15,797 nucleotides of DNA from Chthonomonas sp. UBA2785 (GTDB lineage: Bacteria > Armatimonadota > Fimbriimonadia > Fimbriimonadales > Fimbriimonadaceae): positions 1 through 15,797 of the forward strand of contig DEIB01000044.1 in the NCBI GenBank assembly GCA_002352215.1. The letters run 5' to 3'. Both the position numbers and the translations under genes were made by a program. Below the pieces are notes generated by a model. It searched no databases and was not told the origin of the DNA. It was given only the letters and a program-made list of their open reading frames with translations. Position 1 is the stretch's first letter. Every line of letters starts with the position of its first letter. Positions 8,643 through 15,797 of this stretch are shown piece by piece.

Positions 8643-10886
8643 ATGCCCCTTGCGATGAGACGTTCCTCGTCTTTGATAATTCTCTTGGCGGCGACCCCAT
8701 TCCTGGGCACCACCGCTACGGCGCAACCCTTGCCCCCGCCGAAGACGGGGTACACGCTGGAGCGCTTAAGTTCTTATCCTCTTATCCACGGTCGTTCACC
8801 CGCTGGCGCCGTCATGAGCCCCGACGGCTCCAAGATCGTTTACGGGTGGAATACCACTGGCGAACGACGGCTGGATGTCTACGTGATGGACTTCCCCAGC
8901 GGGCAAACCCGCCGGATTCTGGAATCCAACTCCGTACCTCAGCCGCTTCGGCAAGATGACAGCCGCACGGAACTACAGAAGAAGGAAGAGGCCCTCTACG
9001 ACGGTGGCATCAGCAACTTCATGTGGTCACCGGACGGGCACGAGATTCTTTCGTCGTACCGGGGCCGCACGTGGACCTATTCGCCCGACGGCAGCAACTT
9101 GAAGCCGGTGTTCGACACCAACGAACCGGTTTTTTCCCCGTCGTATAGCCCGAATGGTCGGTACCTAGCGTTCCTTCGCAACGGGAACGTGTTTCGATGG
9201 GACCGAGTTGAACGCGAACTTAAACAACTGACCTACAACAACAAGCCCGGCACCACGGTGGACGGTTTTATGTGGAGCCCGAATAGCAAGCACATCGCCA
9301 TCACCTGGAGCGACAACACGCGCAGCGGTGGCCACGTGATGATGGACTTCAGCAAGCAGCGGGCCGAGGTTGTCCAGATTGGCCGCATGTGGAACGGCGA
9401 CCGCTCGGTGAACGTGCAGATGGGCTTTGTCGGAGTCGACGGCGGCCTCATCACCTTCATCGAAGGCCTTCCTCGCTACATGTGGGTGACGGGCATGGAA
9501 TGGTCGCCGGACAGCAGCTACCTCGGGGTGGCGTGGATCAAGGAAGACTTCCAGGAATTCACGCTCAGCGTGGCCTCGCCCACGCGCAAGCGGAAGTGGG
9601 ATGCCTACACCGAAAAGGCACCCTCCAACTACATCCCTGACTTCCGCAACGTCTCCTGGACGCGCAGCGGCGACCTCCTGTTCACCACCGACATCATCGA
9701 TGGCAAGTGGGCCAACCGCAGCGTGATGGCGGTGGACCCGTTCGGGAAGAACCTGCGCCCGGTCTACGCCAAGAACCACGACGTGGTGGGCATGCTACGA
9801 CCCAAGAACAGCGATCGCTTGTTCCTGGTCACGATGAAGCGCGGTGGCACCATCACCGAGATCACGGTGCTAGAACCGAACGGGAAGGAGACCGAGCACA
9901 TCGTGTTCGAATCCGGGATGAACACCCCGTCTCAGTTCGATGACTGCTCGCCGCCAATGGTGAGCGAGGATGGTACCAAGGTGGCCACCCTGGCAAACAC
10001 CTTCGGCCAACCCAACGAACTCTACGCGCTGGAGCCGACGGCCAAGCGCCTGACCAACAGCCAGCCGGAGGAGTTCAAGAAGATCCAGTGGGCTACGCCG
10101 CAACGCGTGAGCTTCCCTGGCCCGGATGGCCGCATGATCGGGGCGACCCTGCTGGTGCCCCCGGGAACCAAGCCCGGTGACAAGCGACCGGCCGTGGTGA
10201 CCAACATCTACGCCAACAGTGGCAAGGTGGCCTGGAGCGGCTACAACGACAACTACCTCGTCATGGAGCTTGGGTTCGTCGTGCTCAATGTTGACTTCCG
10301 CGCCTCTTGGGGCTACGGCGGCGAGTTCAACTCGGGCTACTACGAAAAGATGGGCCTCATTGACGCGGACGAAGCCGTGAAGGCCAAGGAATATCTGGTC
10401 AGCCTGGGTTATGTCAATCCGGATCGGGTCGGCATCTGGGGTTGGAGCTACGGCGGGTTCCTGACCTGCATGGTGATGAACACCAAGCCCGGCGTGTTTG
10501 ACACGGGGGTGGCGGTGGCCAGCGTCACCGACTGGCGCCAATACAACGAGTGGTACACCCGGCGACGCATCGGCATGGTTTCTGACAAGGAAGACATCTT
10601 CCTCAAGAACTCGCCGGTGAACTCGGCGGCCACCATGGCAGGCAACCTGTACTTGGTCCACGGCATTCTGGATGACAACGTGCTGTTCCAGGACGTGGTG
10701 CAACTCTCGCAGAAGTACATCGAGAACGGACGGCACTTCGATTCGCTGTTCTATCCGCGGGGCGACCACGGCATGTGGCGGGATGATGAACGCCCGCACA
10801 TCATGTCGGCCATCCACCGGTACCTGTACCACAAGCTCACCCGACCGGCGGATGCGCCGGTCTTGCAACCCGTCACCGCACCGTAA
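8643..10886 (+). CDS. Exported S9 family peptidase (dipeptidyl-peptidase IV-like)
   Basis: This 747-aa serine peptidase has an N-terminal signal peptide (MRRSSSLIILLAATPFLG, cleavage likely after ATA near residue 27). A beta-propeller follows (about 45-490) with repeated WSPDG/WSPNS-type blades, then a C-terminal alpha/beta-hydrolase domain (about 500-735). The catalytic triad is visible: Ser602 in GWSYGG, Asp677 in HGILDDNV and His709 in GDHGM. The DDN arrangement and propeller make DPP-IV (S9B/C) more likely than classic prolyl oligopeptidase. The Glu pair that binds the substrate N-terminus in DPP-IV may be in KKEEALYDGG, but the alignment there is uncertain. It probably trims proline-containing peptides outside the cytoplasm. 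ATG 8655, four codons in, is an equally good start. It converges on the DapA-like gene with a 9-bp gap. Confidence 0.92.
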   Translation: MPLAMRRSSSLIILLAATPFLGTTATAQPLPPPKTGYTLERLSSYPLIHGRSPAGAVMSPDGSKIVYGWNTTGERRLDVYVMDFPSGQTRRILESNSVPQPLRQDDSRTELQKKEEALYDGGISNFMWSPDGHEILSSYRGRTWTYSPDGSNLKPVFDTNEPVFSPSYSPNGRYLAFLRNGNVFRWDRVERELKQLTYNNKPGTTVDGFMWSPNSKHIAITWSDNTRSGGHVMMDFSKQRAEVVQIGRMWNGDRSVNVQMGFVGVDGGLITFIEGLPRYMWVTGMEWSPDSSYLGVAWIKEDFQEFTLSVASPTRKRKWDAYTEKAPSNYIPDFRNVSWTRSGDLLFTTDIIDGKWANRSVMAVDPFGKNLRPVYAKNHDVVGMLRPKNSDRLFLVTMKRGGTITEITVLEPNGKETEHIVFESGMNTPSQFDDCSPPMVSEDGTKVATLANTFGQPNELYALEPTAKRLTNSQPEEFKKIQWATPQRVSFPGPDGRMIGATLLVPPGTKPGDKRPAVVTNIYANSGKVAWSGYNDNYLVMELGFVVLNVDFRASWGYGGEFNSGYYEKMGLIDADEAVKAKEYLVSLGYVNPDRVGIWGWSYGGFLTCMVMNTKPGVFDTGVAVASVTDWRQYNEWYTRRRIGMVSDKEDIFLKNSPVNSAATMAGNLYLVHGILDDNVLFQDVVQLSQKYIENGRHFDSLFYPRGDHGMWRDDERPHIMSAIHRYLYHKLTRPADAPVLQPVTAP

Positions 10887-10895
10887 GGCGCGCGT

Positions 10896-11663
10896 TTATG
10901 GAATCCTCTGCGGGCTTTCTTCAAGCCCGTGGAGGATGGCCTGCAGAAGTTGCTGGCCTTTCGCATCCAGAATGAAGACCGGCGGACGCGGCGGGCCAAC
11001 TTCGAGATCTTCGTGCTCCATGATCGCCCGGGCGACCCGCGCCCCGTGGCCGTGCCGCAGGAGAGCCACCGCGTAGCGGCCCAGTTGATCCCACTTGGCA
11101 AACAGGCGTTCCATACGAGGAATGCCCAGCACTGCAAAGGGGGTGCAAATCCAGTCATCCAGTTGGAATTCGTCGCCGGTGGCGAATCCACCCACCAGCC
11201 TCGAAGCGTCCCACTCAGGCAGCCCCACCCCGTGTACACCCTCGAGTTCATCCATGCCCGGCGGCAAGGTCAGGGCGACCGGAATGGTGACGTGGCGGCG
11301 CAGCACCGTCGCCAGCATGGCCAACTCGGTGGGCGTGAGTGGCACGTGGCGACTGGGGACGATGACCAAGTGCTTGACGCCCGCATCGGCGGCCTCTAAG
11401 GCCAGATCAATCGTCATGGCCGTGGTGATGGCCGGAAAAGTGGCAATCACCGGCTTGTCGCCCGCACTTCGCACCGCGTATTTGAAGAGGGCCTTCTTTT
11501 CGCCGATGGCGAGGGCATGGCCTTCGCCCGTCGGTCCTCCAATCACGAATCCGCTGGCACCCCGCTCCGCATAGAACTTGACAATCCGCCCGATGCGGAT
11601 TTCGCTTAGGGTCGAGGTGTCGTCAGTGAAGGCCGTAGGCAGCGGGACGAAGTAAGAAGGCAC
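10896..11663 (-). CDS. Dihydrodipicolinate-synthase-family protein lacking the Schiff-base lysine
   Basis: This 255-aa protein aligns with DapA/N-acetylneuraminate lyase family TIM barrels: PLPTAFTDD near the start, GGPTGEGHAL at 42-51 where DapA has GTTGES, and ATFPAITTAMTIDLALEAADAGV. The active site is not conserved. The block RLVGGFATGD corresponds to the family's VGxKE-SGD block and has Phe160 in place of the Schiff-base lysine. Where the family has the YNxP tyrosine, this protein has LTLPP. It is also some 35 residues short of the usual 290. It is thus unlikely to be an active aldolase of the usual type and may be a binding protein or have a new chemistry. The start is GTG, 4 bp after the stop of the secreted CBM9-like gene, so the two are coupled. 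Confidence 0.8.
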   Translation of the reverse strand: MPSYFVPLPTAFTDDTSTLSEIRIGRIVKFYAERGASGFVIGGPTGEGHALAIGEKKALFKYAVRSAGDKPVIATFPAITTAMTIDLALEAADAGVKHLVIVPSRHVPLTPTELAMLATVLRRHVTIPVALTLPPGMDELEGVHGVGLPEWDASRLVGGFATGDEFQLDDWICTPFAVLGIPRMERLFAKWDQLGRYAVALLRHGHGARVARAIMEHEDLEVGPPRPPVFILDAKGQQLLQAILHGLEESPQRIP

Positions 11664-11667
11664 GTAA

Positions 11668-12936
11668 TTACACCGGGTCTTCTATGAATATCGGTATGGT
11701 CTGCGTGAATCTTTGGTCGCCGATCTGAACAATCACGCCGATCACATAATCTCCGCTGGCCCCGGCCGGCGCTTCAATCTCATAACGAGTGCCGGCTTTC
11801 GCCCGGGCGTGGTAGATCGTGAACTTCGATTCATCGCCCCGCAGCACCCGGAATCCCTCCGGTACTCGGTAGGTCACCACGCCCTGCACGCGCTGGGTGC
11901 CATTACTTTGCAGGTCCACGACGCCTCGGATGCGCTGGGGGCGGGTGCTCTTCTTGAGCGCTGCCACCGGCGAGGGCACAATATCGAGCAAGGGCGCGAT
12001 CCGCACACTGCTTCGCACCATGAACTTGAGATTGTCCGGGCCGGTGATCTCCGCACGCACAATGCGCCAGCCGCGGCGGGCTTCGGGCCGGATGGGAGAC
12101 TTCACGCCAAACATCGTGCGATTCCGGTTATCGAACGGCTCAATCGGATACTCAAACTTGCCGAGGTCATCAATGCCGAGTCCTTCGGCGCGGAAGGCAA
12201 ATCGATCCGGCCGCCCCCCATTCGGTTCGCGGGTCAGCGTGTAGTCCACAGCAAAGCCATCTTCGGGAACCATGTTGCGGTTGATGAACCGGGGCGACCA
12301 CTGCAAACCGGCGGGCAACCCCATGTGGTTATCCAAACTCAGGCGCACGTTGGCCATCTGCCGGGGACCGATACGCTCATCCATGGAACCCGGGGCTTGT
12401 CCATCCACCCGGACACCCATGGTCTTCCCTTCCGCCGGAGCCAACGGGCCAGGCAACATCAGTCGCGCTTCGACACTCCATCGCCCGCCCGATCGGCGCG
12501 CTTCAAACTGGATCATGTCGGGCGGGATTTGCCCACTTTGCCAGGCGGTGGCCCCATTGGGCTGGTTGTTCAGGCGCCGCACAGCAAAGGTGATGTTGGG
12601 TCCGCGCCAACCGATGCGAATCTCAAAGTTGTCCGGCCCAATCGTCCAACCGTCGGCCATAGAATCCAGGCTAAAGACGATGTCTTCGTTGGCGGGGGCC
12701 TCGGCGGCCCAGTAAATCCACCCCGGCTCCCATTGCAAATAGGTTGTGGCATTGCCGGCGGTGGCCAGCGGCTCCCACTCGCCCCCCTTTATGACGCCAT
12801 CGAGTTCGGGCGTCAACGCCAAGCGACGCAGGTTGGCCACGGGATAAGGAGATTCCCACGCTTGCGCTTGACCCACTGTGGGCAAAGCCAAGAGGCCCGC
12901 GCACAAACCTGCCGAGCAAAAGAAAACCGCCTTCAC
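11668..12936 (-). CDS. Secreted protein with CBM9/DOMON-like N-terminal domain
   Basis: This protein of about 422 aa has a typical signal peptide: MKAVFFCSAGLCAG, then LLALPTVGQAQA, with cleavage near residue 26. The region 35-190 has the look of a CBM9-like beta-sandwich (LTPELDGVIKGGEWEPLA, then DIVFSLDSMADGW and DNFEIRIGW). Such domains bind carbohydrate, but identifying one by eye is uncertain. The C-terminal part (about 310-422) has an Ig-like, NEW3-type beta-rich pattern (GVVTYRVPEGFRVL, GASGDYVIGVIV). It has no catalytic motif. The start chosen is GTG 12936 because it gives a standard signal peptide; a TTG at 12945 would add three residues. The GTG lies inside the hairpin of the rplI terminator, so expression probably needs readthrough or an internal promoter. 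The DapA-like gene follows 4 bp after the stop. Confidence 0.75.
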   Translation of the reverse strand: MKAVFFCSAGLCAGLLALPTVGQAQAWESPYPVANLRRLALTPELDGVIKGGEWEPLATAGNATTYLQWEPGWIYWAAEAPANEDIVFSLDSMADGWTIGPDNFEIRIGWRGPNITFAVRRLNNQPNGATAWQSGQIPPDMIQFEARRSGGRWSVEARLMLPGPLAPAEGKTMGVRVDGQAPGSMDERIGPRQMANVRLSLDNHMGLPAGLQWSPRFINRNMVPEDGFAVDYTLTREPNGGRPDRFAFRAEGLGIDDLGKFEYPIEPFDNRNRTMFGVKSPIRPEARRGWRIVRAEITGPDNLKFMVRSSVRIAPLLDIVPSPVAALKKSTRPQRIRGVVDLQSNGTQRVQGVVTYRVPEGFRVLRGDESKFTIYHARAKAGTRYEIEAPAGASGDYVIGVIVQIGDQRFTQTIPIFIEDPV

Positions 12937-12960
12937 ATGGTCCAAGACGTGTGAAGGCGG
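12918..12960 (-). terminator. Intrinsic terminator after rplI, overlapping the next gene's start
   Basis: The minus strand forms a perfect 11-bp stem, CCGCCTTCACA (12950-12960) pairing with TGTGAAGGCGG (12927-12937), with a 12-nt loop, directly followed by TTTTCTTTT (12918-12926). It lies 25 bp after the rplI stop. Its 3' arm and T-tract encode the first residues (GTG AAG GCG GTT TTC TTT) of the secreted CBM9-like protein. Confidence 0.88.
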
Positions 12961-12985
12961 CGGAGGGACGCAGTCCCGGTGCGGT

Positions 12986-13519
12986 TTAGGCTTCTTCGGT
13001 AGCGGCTTCGGCTTCCGGAGCCTCGGCCACGGCCGGAGCTTCGGCCGGTTCTTCTTCGGCCACCACTTCGGCGGTCGGGTCCACCACGGCCACGTTCATG
13101 TGCATGGCCACGTCGCGGTGCATGTCAATTTCAATCGGGTACTTGCCGGTGCGCTTGATCGGGAGCAGCAGAGCCACGTCCTTCTTGTCGATGTTCACGC
13201 CAAATTCCTTGTTGATCTGGTCGGCGATGTCTTGGCTGGTGACGGCACCGAACAGGCGACCACCTTCACCGACCTTGACTTCAATTCGCAGGGTCTTGCC
13301 GTTGATCTTGGCGGCAATGGCTTGGGCGCCGGCCAGGGTTTCGGCCAGCTTGCTGGCGTCGCGGGCGTTGCGGGCTTCCAGAGCGCGGATTTGGCCCTTG
13401 TCAGCCACCACGGCCATTCCCTTGGGGAACAGGAAGTTGCGAGCAAAGCCCGGCTTCACCTTCACCAGTTGTCCAGCCTTGCCCACCTTGGGCACCGCTT
13501 GCTTCAAAATCACTTTCAT
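12986..13519 (-). CDS. rplI: 50S ribosomal protein L9 (bL9)
   Basis: L9 binds 23S rRNA domain V at the base of the L1 stalk. The N-terminal domain is recognisable (MKVILKQAVPKVGKAGQLVKVKPGFARNFLFPKG in order, about 1-45), with the long connecting helix and the C-terminal domain (VGEGGRLFGAVTSQDIA, KRTGKYPIEI). At 177 aa it is longer than the usual 149 because of an Ala/Glu/Pro-rich acidic tail from about residue 150. The Shine-Dalgarno GGAG lies 9 bp before the ATG and shares bases with the TAG of the MCE gene 12 bp upstream, so the two are co-transcribed. The usual partners rpsF, ssb and rpsR are absent here. A strong terminator follows. Confidence 0.96.
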   Translation of the reverse strand: MKVILKQAVPKVGKAGQLVKVKPGFARNFLFPKGMAVVADKGQIRALEARNARDASKLAETLAGAQAIAAKINGKTLRIEVKVGEGGRLFGAVTSQDIADQINKEFGVNIDKKDVALLLPIKRTGKYPIEIDMHRDVAMHMNVAVVDPTAEVVAEEEPAEAPAVAEAPEAEAATEEA

Positions 13520-13531
13520 GGTTTGCGTCTC

Positions 13532-14935
13532 CTAACGCCGGATTCCGACCCCGACCGCGAGGCGATTGCGATCGAATAGCCGTTCGACTCCGAACCAGCC
13601 GTTCACTCCCTGACCAAACTCGTACCGTAACTTGGCATCGAGCTGAGTCTGGTTAAGGCCGAACAAGTCTGCACGCACGCCTAACCGAGAGCTGACGCGT
13701 GAATCTACCCCAACTCCGGGTTGGCCGGCATAGACCCCATACCGAAGGTCGGTCTTTGGTCCGAGGGGGCGGCTGATCTGGGCGTTGATCTTGTTCGATT
13801 CAAAGGCGTCGTAAAGGCCGATGTTCAGGTGCTCATTGCGGCCAATCGGGATGCGGGCATTCACGTCCGTGCGGATGCGGTCCGGCCCGGAGGTGCGAAT
13901 GGCGTCGGCCTCGAGTTGAACGTTCGGCAAGAGGCTGCCACTTCCCTTTTCGATGCGATCTACCGTCTGATTGAACTTATCAATGAGACCCTGCACGTTC
14001 TCGGCGATCTCGTTGGCCTTCTTCATCAGGGCCACCGTTTCCTCGCTGATGACCACCCCGTTGGCCGTCATCTGTTCCATGTTGGTGGCCAGCTTGGGCG
14101 CACTGTCGCTGGCGACGCGCACATTTTCGAGGGTCTCTTTGAGCGATGCCCGCAGCTCGGGGTCGGAAGTCAGAGACTGCACGTCCGCCACCAACTTTTC
14201 GGCGCGCACGGCGCTGGCGTTCAGGCTGTCGAGCAAGGCCAGGGTCTTGTCTTGCATCTGTCCGCTGGCGACCAACTTGCTGAACTCGCTGGTGACCTTT
14301 TGCAAGTCGGTCAGAGCGTTAGAAGCGGTGATAAGTGACTTACGGGCCGTAGCTTGGTTTTCGGCCACCAGGCCGTCAATGCGACGCACCAGCTGCCCCA
14401 CGTCCCGGGCGGTGCCTTGGCTTTCTTTCAGCGTGCCCACCAAGGCGGCCTTTAGCTCGCGGTCAGCAAGCAGAGCCTGCACCGATACCAGCGTCTTGTT
14501 CACCTCGGCGAGGGTCGGCTCCATGTCGGGCACGATCTCTTCCAGCGGATCTTGCAGGCGGCCGGTCAGCGGCAAAGAGGGATCGTGCGGTGCCGTCCCC
14601 GGGCGGGCTTGCACCAATCGCAATTCCGTCACGCCAATCGAAACCAGGCTGGTCGGCACCAACGCCTCAACGCCCTGCCGGAGTTCCAAGTCCTTCTTGA
14701 CCAGCAGCACCACTTCGGCTTTGGCATCGTCGGTGAGGCCGACTGTCTTCACGCGGCCCACTTCCACGCCTGCGAACATCACCTTGCTGCCCGCCGCCAG
14801 TCCCCCGGCATCTTCAAAAACAGCGGTGTAGGTGCGAGCCTCCGGTCCGGCCCCGGTGCGCAAGAACTGTCCAGCGTAAACCCCCATTGCCCCTACCGCG
14901 ATGACCATGGCGCCGACCCGTGCCGCTGCATTCAT
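13532..14935 (-). CDS. mlaD: MCE (MlaD-type) lipid-transport protein with C-terminal beta-rich domain
   Basis: MCE proteins move lipids between membranes, usually with an MlaE permease and MlaF ATPase. This 467-aa protein has a membrane anchor (about 4-24, AARVGAMVIAVGAMGVYAG). An MCE domain follows (about 34-112) with YTAVFEDAGGLAAGSKVMFAG and GVEVGRVKTV in the standard positions. Next is a long helical region (about 130-335) with no proline after 165, which could form the tube seen in other MCE proteins. The end (about 335-467) is rich in alternating beta strands and Gly-Arg turns (LNIGLYDAF, INAQISRPLG, DLRYGVYAG, AKLRYEFGQG), ending in aromatic and hydrophobic strands like an outer-membrane barrel. 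An open frame continues upstream to 15118, but the ATG at 14935 gives the standard anchor. rplI follows by 12 bp; no mlaE or mlaF lies in the window. Confidence 0.88.
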   Translation of the reverse strand: MNAAARVGAMVIAVGAMGVYAGQFLRTGAGPEARTYTAVFEDAGGLAAGSKVMFAGVEVGRVKTVGLTDDAKAEVVLLVKKDLELRQGVEALVPTSLVSIGVTELRLVQARPGTAPHDPSLPLTGRLQDPLEEIVPDMEPTLAEVNKTLVSVQALLADRELKAALVGTLKESQGTARDVGQLVRRIDGLVAENQATARKSLITASNALTDLQKVTSEFSKLVASGQMQDKTLALLDSLNASAVRAEKLVADVQSLTSDPELRASLKETLENVRVASDSAPKLATNMEQMTANGVVISEETVALMKKANEIAENVQGLIDKFNQTVDRIEKGSGSLLPNVQLEADAIRTSGPDRIRTDVNARIPIGRNEHLNIGLYDAFESNKINAQISRPLGPKTDLRYGVYAGQPGVGVDSRVSSRLGVRADLFGLNQTQLDAKLRYEFGQGVNGWFGVERLFDRNRLAVGVGIRR

Positions 14936-14942
14936 GTCCTTT

Positions 14943-14948
14943 ATTGTA
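14943..14948 (-). promoter_or_regulatory. -10 box TACAAT of the MCE-rplI unit (leaderless type)
   Basis: TACAAT lies 7 bp before the ATG at 14935, so transcription should start at or one base before the start codon. AAAGGA between the box and the ATG is too close to act as a normal ribosome site. The 8-mer CTACAATA is shared with the lipoprotein-pair promoter at 1905-1912. No strong -35 is visible. Confidence 0.5.
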
Positions 14949-15153
14949 GCGGCATTGAGGCCCGACAAGAATACGGGGCTCAGCGGTAAGGTGAGAAGCA
15001 GAACAAGCCGACAATGACCTACAGGCGCAACAAGGGTCATTTGGCGAGCTAGCCGGCAACAATTTGAGGTCGGAGTTCGTCGAAAAGGCATAGCTTCCGA
15101 AAGGTGAGCCCCGCTCACCGGACGGCATGACCGGAGACAGAAAGAAAAATCTA
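14949..15153. other. Divergent intergenic region between the MCE gene and clpC
   Basis: This 205-bp stretch carries no convincing gene; the frame open on the minus strand gives a sequence with no family features. A weak clpC promoter could be TTGAGG (15064-15069) with CATAGC (15089-15094, 19-bp spacer). A purine-rich GGAGACAGAAAGAAAAA track (15133-15149) precedes the clpC ATG. No HAIR or CIRCE repeat is seen. Confidence 0.4.
15103..15119 (+). repeat. Inverted repeat in the clpC leader
   Basis: GGTGAG, a five-base loop CCCCG, then CTCACC: a perfect 6-bp stem, 35 bp before the clpC start codon. There is no T-run after it, so it is not a terminator. It may be a leader hairpin or an operator; the sequence does not decide. 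Confidence 0.45.
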
Positions 15154-15797
15154 ATGTGGCAACGCTTTACGGAACGAGCAAGAAAGGTCGTCTTTTACGC
15201 TCAAGAAGAGGCACACAAGTTTGGTGAGGGCTATGTCAGCACCGAACACCTGCTGTTGGGCCTGGTGCGAGAGAACGACAGTGTCGCGGCTCGTGTCCTT
15301 GAGCGCCTGAATGTGGGCCTTTCCCGCATCCGCACCGAGGTGGAAAAGCAGCTTCCGCGCGGCGATTCTCGCCAGACGCAAGAACTCAGCCTGACGCCGC
15401 GCGCCAAGCGCGTCATCGACCTGGCGTACGACGAAGCTCGCAACCTCAACAACAATTACATCGGCACGGAGCACCTGCTCCTCGGCCTGATTCGGGAAGG
15501 CGACGGCCTGGCCGGCCGCGTGCTGGCGAAGCTCGGCATCGAGCTCGACCGTGCGCGCCGCGAAGTGATGGCCCTGCAAGACACCGAATCTTCCAACCGC
15601 TCCAACCGAGGCAGCAGTGAACGCGCCAAGGAAGGGGGCAGCACGAACGCCCAGGCCAAGACGCAAACGCTGGACGAATTTGGCCGCGACCTGACCGAAC
15701 TCGCCCGCGACGGCAAGCTCGACCCGGTGGTCGGCCGCCAGCAAGAAATTGAGCGCGTGATGCAAATCCTGAGCCGCCGCACCAAGAACAATGCGTG
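15154..15797 (+). CDS. clpC: ATP-dependent Clp protease ATPase ClpC, N-terminal part (runs off the right edge)
   Basis: ClpC is the AAA+ unfoldase that feeds substrates to ClpP. The 214 visible residues include MWQRFTERARKVVFYAQEEA and two Clp N repeats with the matching signatures YVSTEHLLLGLVRE (about 29-42) and YIGTEHLLLGLIREGDG (about 103-119). A polar linker follows (about 145-170), and then the AAA1 entry LDEFGRDLTELARDGKLDPVVGR and ILSRRTKNN, just before Walker A. This pattern and the linker mark ClpC rather than ClpB. The ATG is the only start fitting the family; GGAG is 17 bp upstream, too far for a usual ribosome site. No ctsR, mcsA or mcsB precedes it, unlike in Firmicutes. Confidence 0.95.
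   Translation, partial: MWQRFTERARKVVFYAQEEAHKFGEGYVSTEHLLLGLVRENDSVAARVLERLNVGLSRIRTEVEKQLPRGDSRQTQELSLTPRAKRVIDLAYDEARNLNNNYIGTEHLLLGLIREGDGLAGRVLAKLGIELDRARREVMALQDTESSNRSNRGSSERAKEGGSTNAQAKTQTLDEFGRDLTELARDGKLDPVVGRQQEIERVMQILSRRTKNNA

Noticed and set aside
10884..10900. A terminator in the gap between the peptidase and DapA-like genes
   Set aside because: The 9-bp gap holds only GCGCGC and no stem with a T-tract on either strand.
14936..15118. A 61-residue N-terminal extension of the MCE protein
   Set aside because: The ATG at 14935 starts the expected membrane anchor, and a TACAAT promoter box lies inside the would-be extension.
15769..15792. A 21-bp identity between clpC and clpB (near 3926-3946)
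   Set aside because: It encodes the conserved SRRTKNN block before Walker A in both ATPases and is explained by homology plus codon bias, not by a mobile repeat.

Overview
The window is a GC-rich (about 60%), densely packed chromosomal segment from a bacterium. Two N-terminal lipobox proteins, several signal peptides and an MCE (MlaD-type) protein with a beta-rich C-terminus suggest a two-membrane (diderm) cell. Leaderless-looking promoters, an HspR-type operator and a 23S rRNA gene without an upstream 16S gene would suit a Terrabacteria lineage such as Armatimonadota (Fimbriimonadia-like). That placement is a low-confidence guess from gene content; no phylogeny was run.

Layout. Bases 1-565 are the 5' part of a 23S rRNA gene on the minus strand. 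It has its own strong promoter (TTGACT-N17-TATAAC) just upstream and no 16S rRNA or tRNA before it. Two lipoprotein genes in an ATGA-overlapping pair (744-1900, minus) follow. A 36-bp divergent gap separates them from mnmE (1937-3250, plus; tRNA wobble-uridine modification). Next is clpB (3341-5935, plus), with a HAIR-like (HspR) inverted repeat over its start. The stop codon of clpB overlaps that of hisF, the last gene of a minus-strand operon (7748 to 5932: small Cys4 protein, membrane-anchored unknown, hisF). A divergent gap leads to an exonuclease III gene (7815-8585) and an exported S9/DPP-IV-type peptidase (8643-10886), both plus.

The right part is mostly one minus-strand run read from 14935 downwards: an MCE protein with TM, MCE, helical and beta-rich regions, then rplI, a strong intrinsic terminator, a secreted CBM9-like protein and a dihydrodipicolinate-synthase-like protein lacking its catalytic residues. 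The terminator is embedded in the first codons of the secreted-protein gene. A 218-bp divergent region separates the run from the start of clpC, which leaves the window at its right edge.

Functionally this is core housekeeping (translation, proteostasis, histidine synthesis, DNA repair) mixed with envelope genes. There are no mobile elements, CRISPR arrays or tRNAs. The most unusual points are the apparently unlinked 23S gene with an enlarged domain I, the HAIR-like operator on clpB, the terminator/start overlap after rplI, the MCE plus beta-domain fusion, and the degenerate DapA-family protein.
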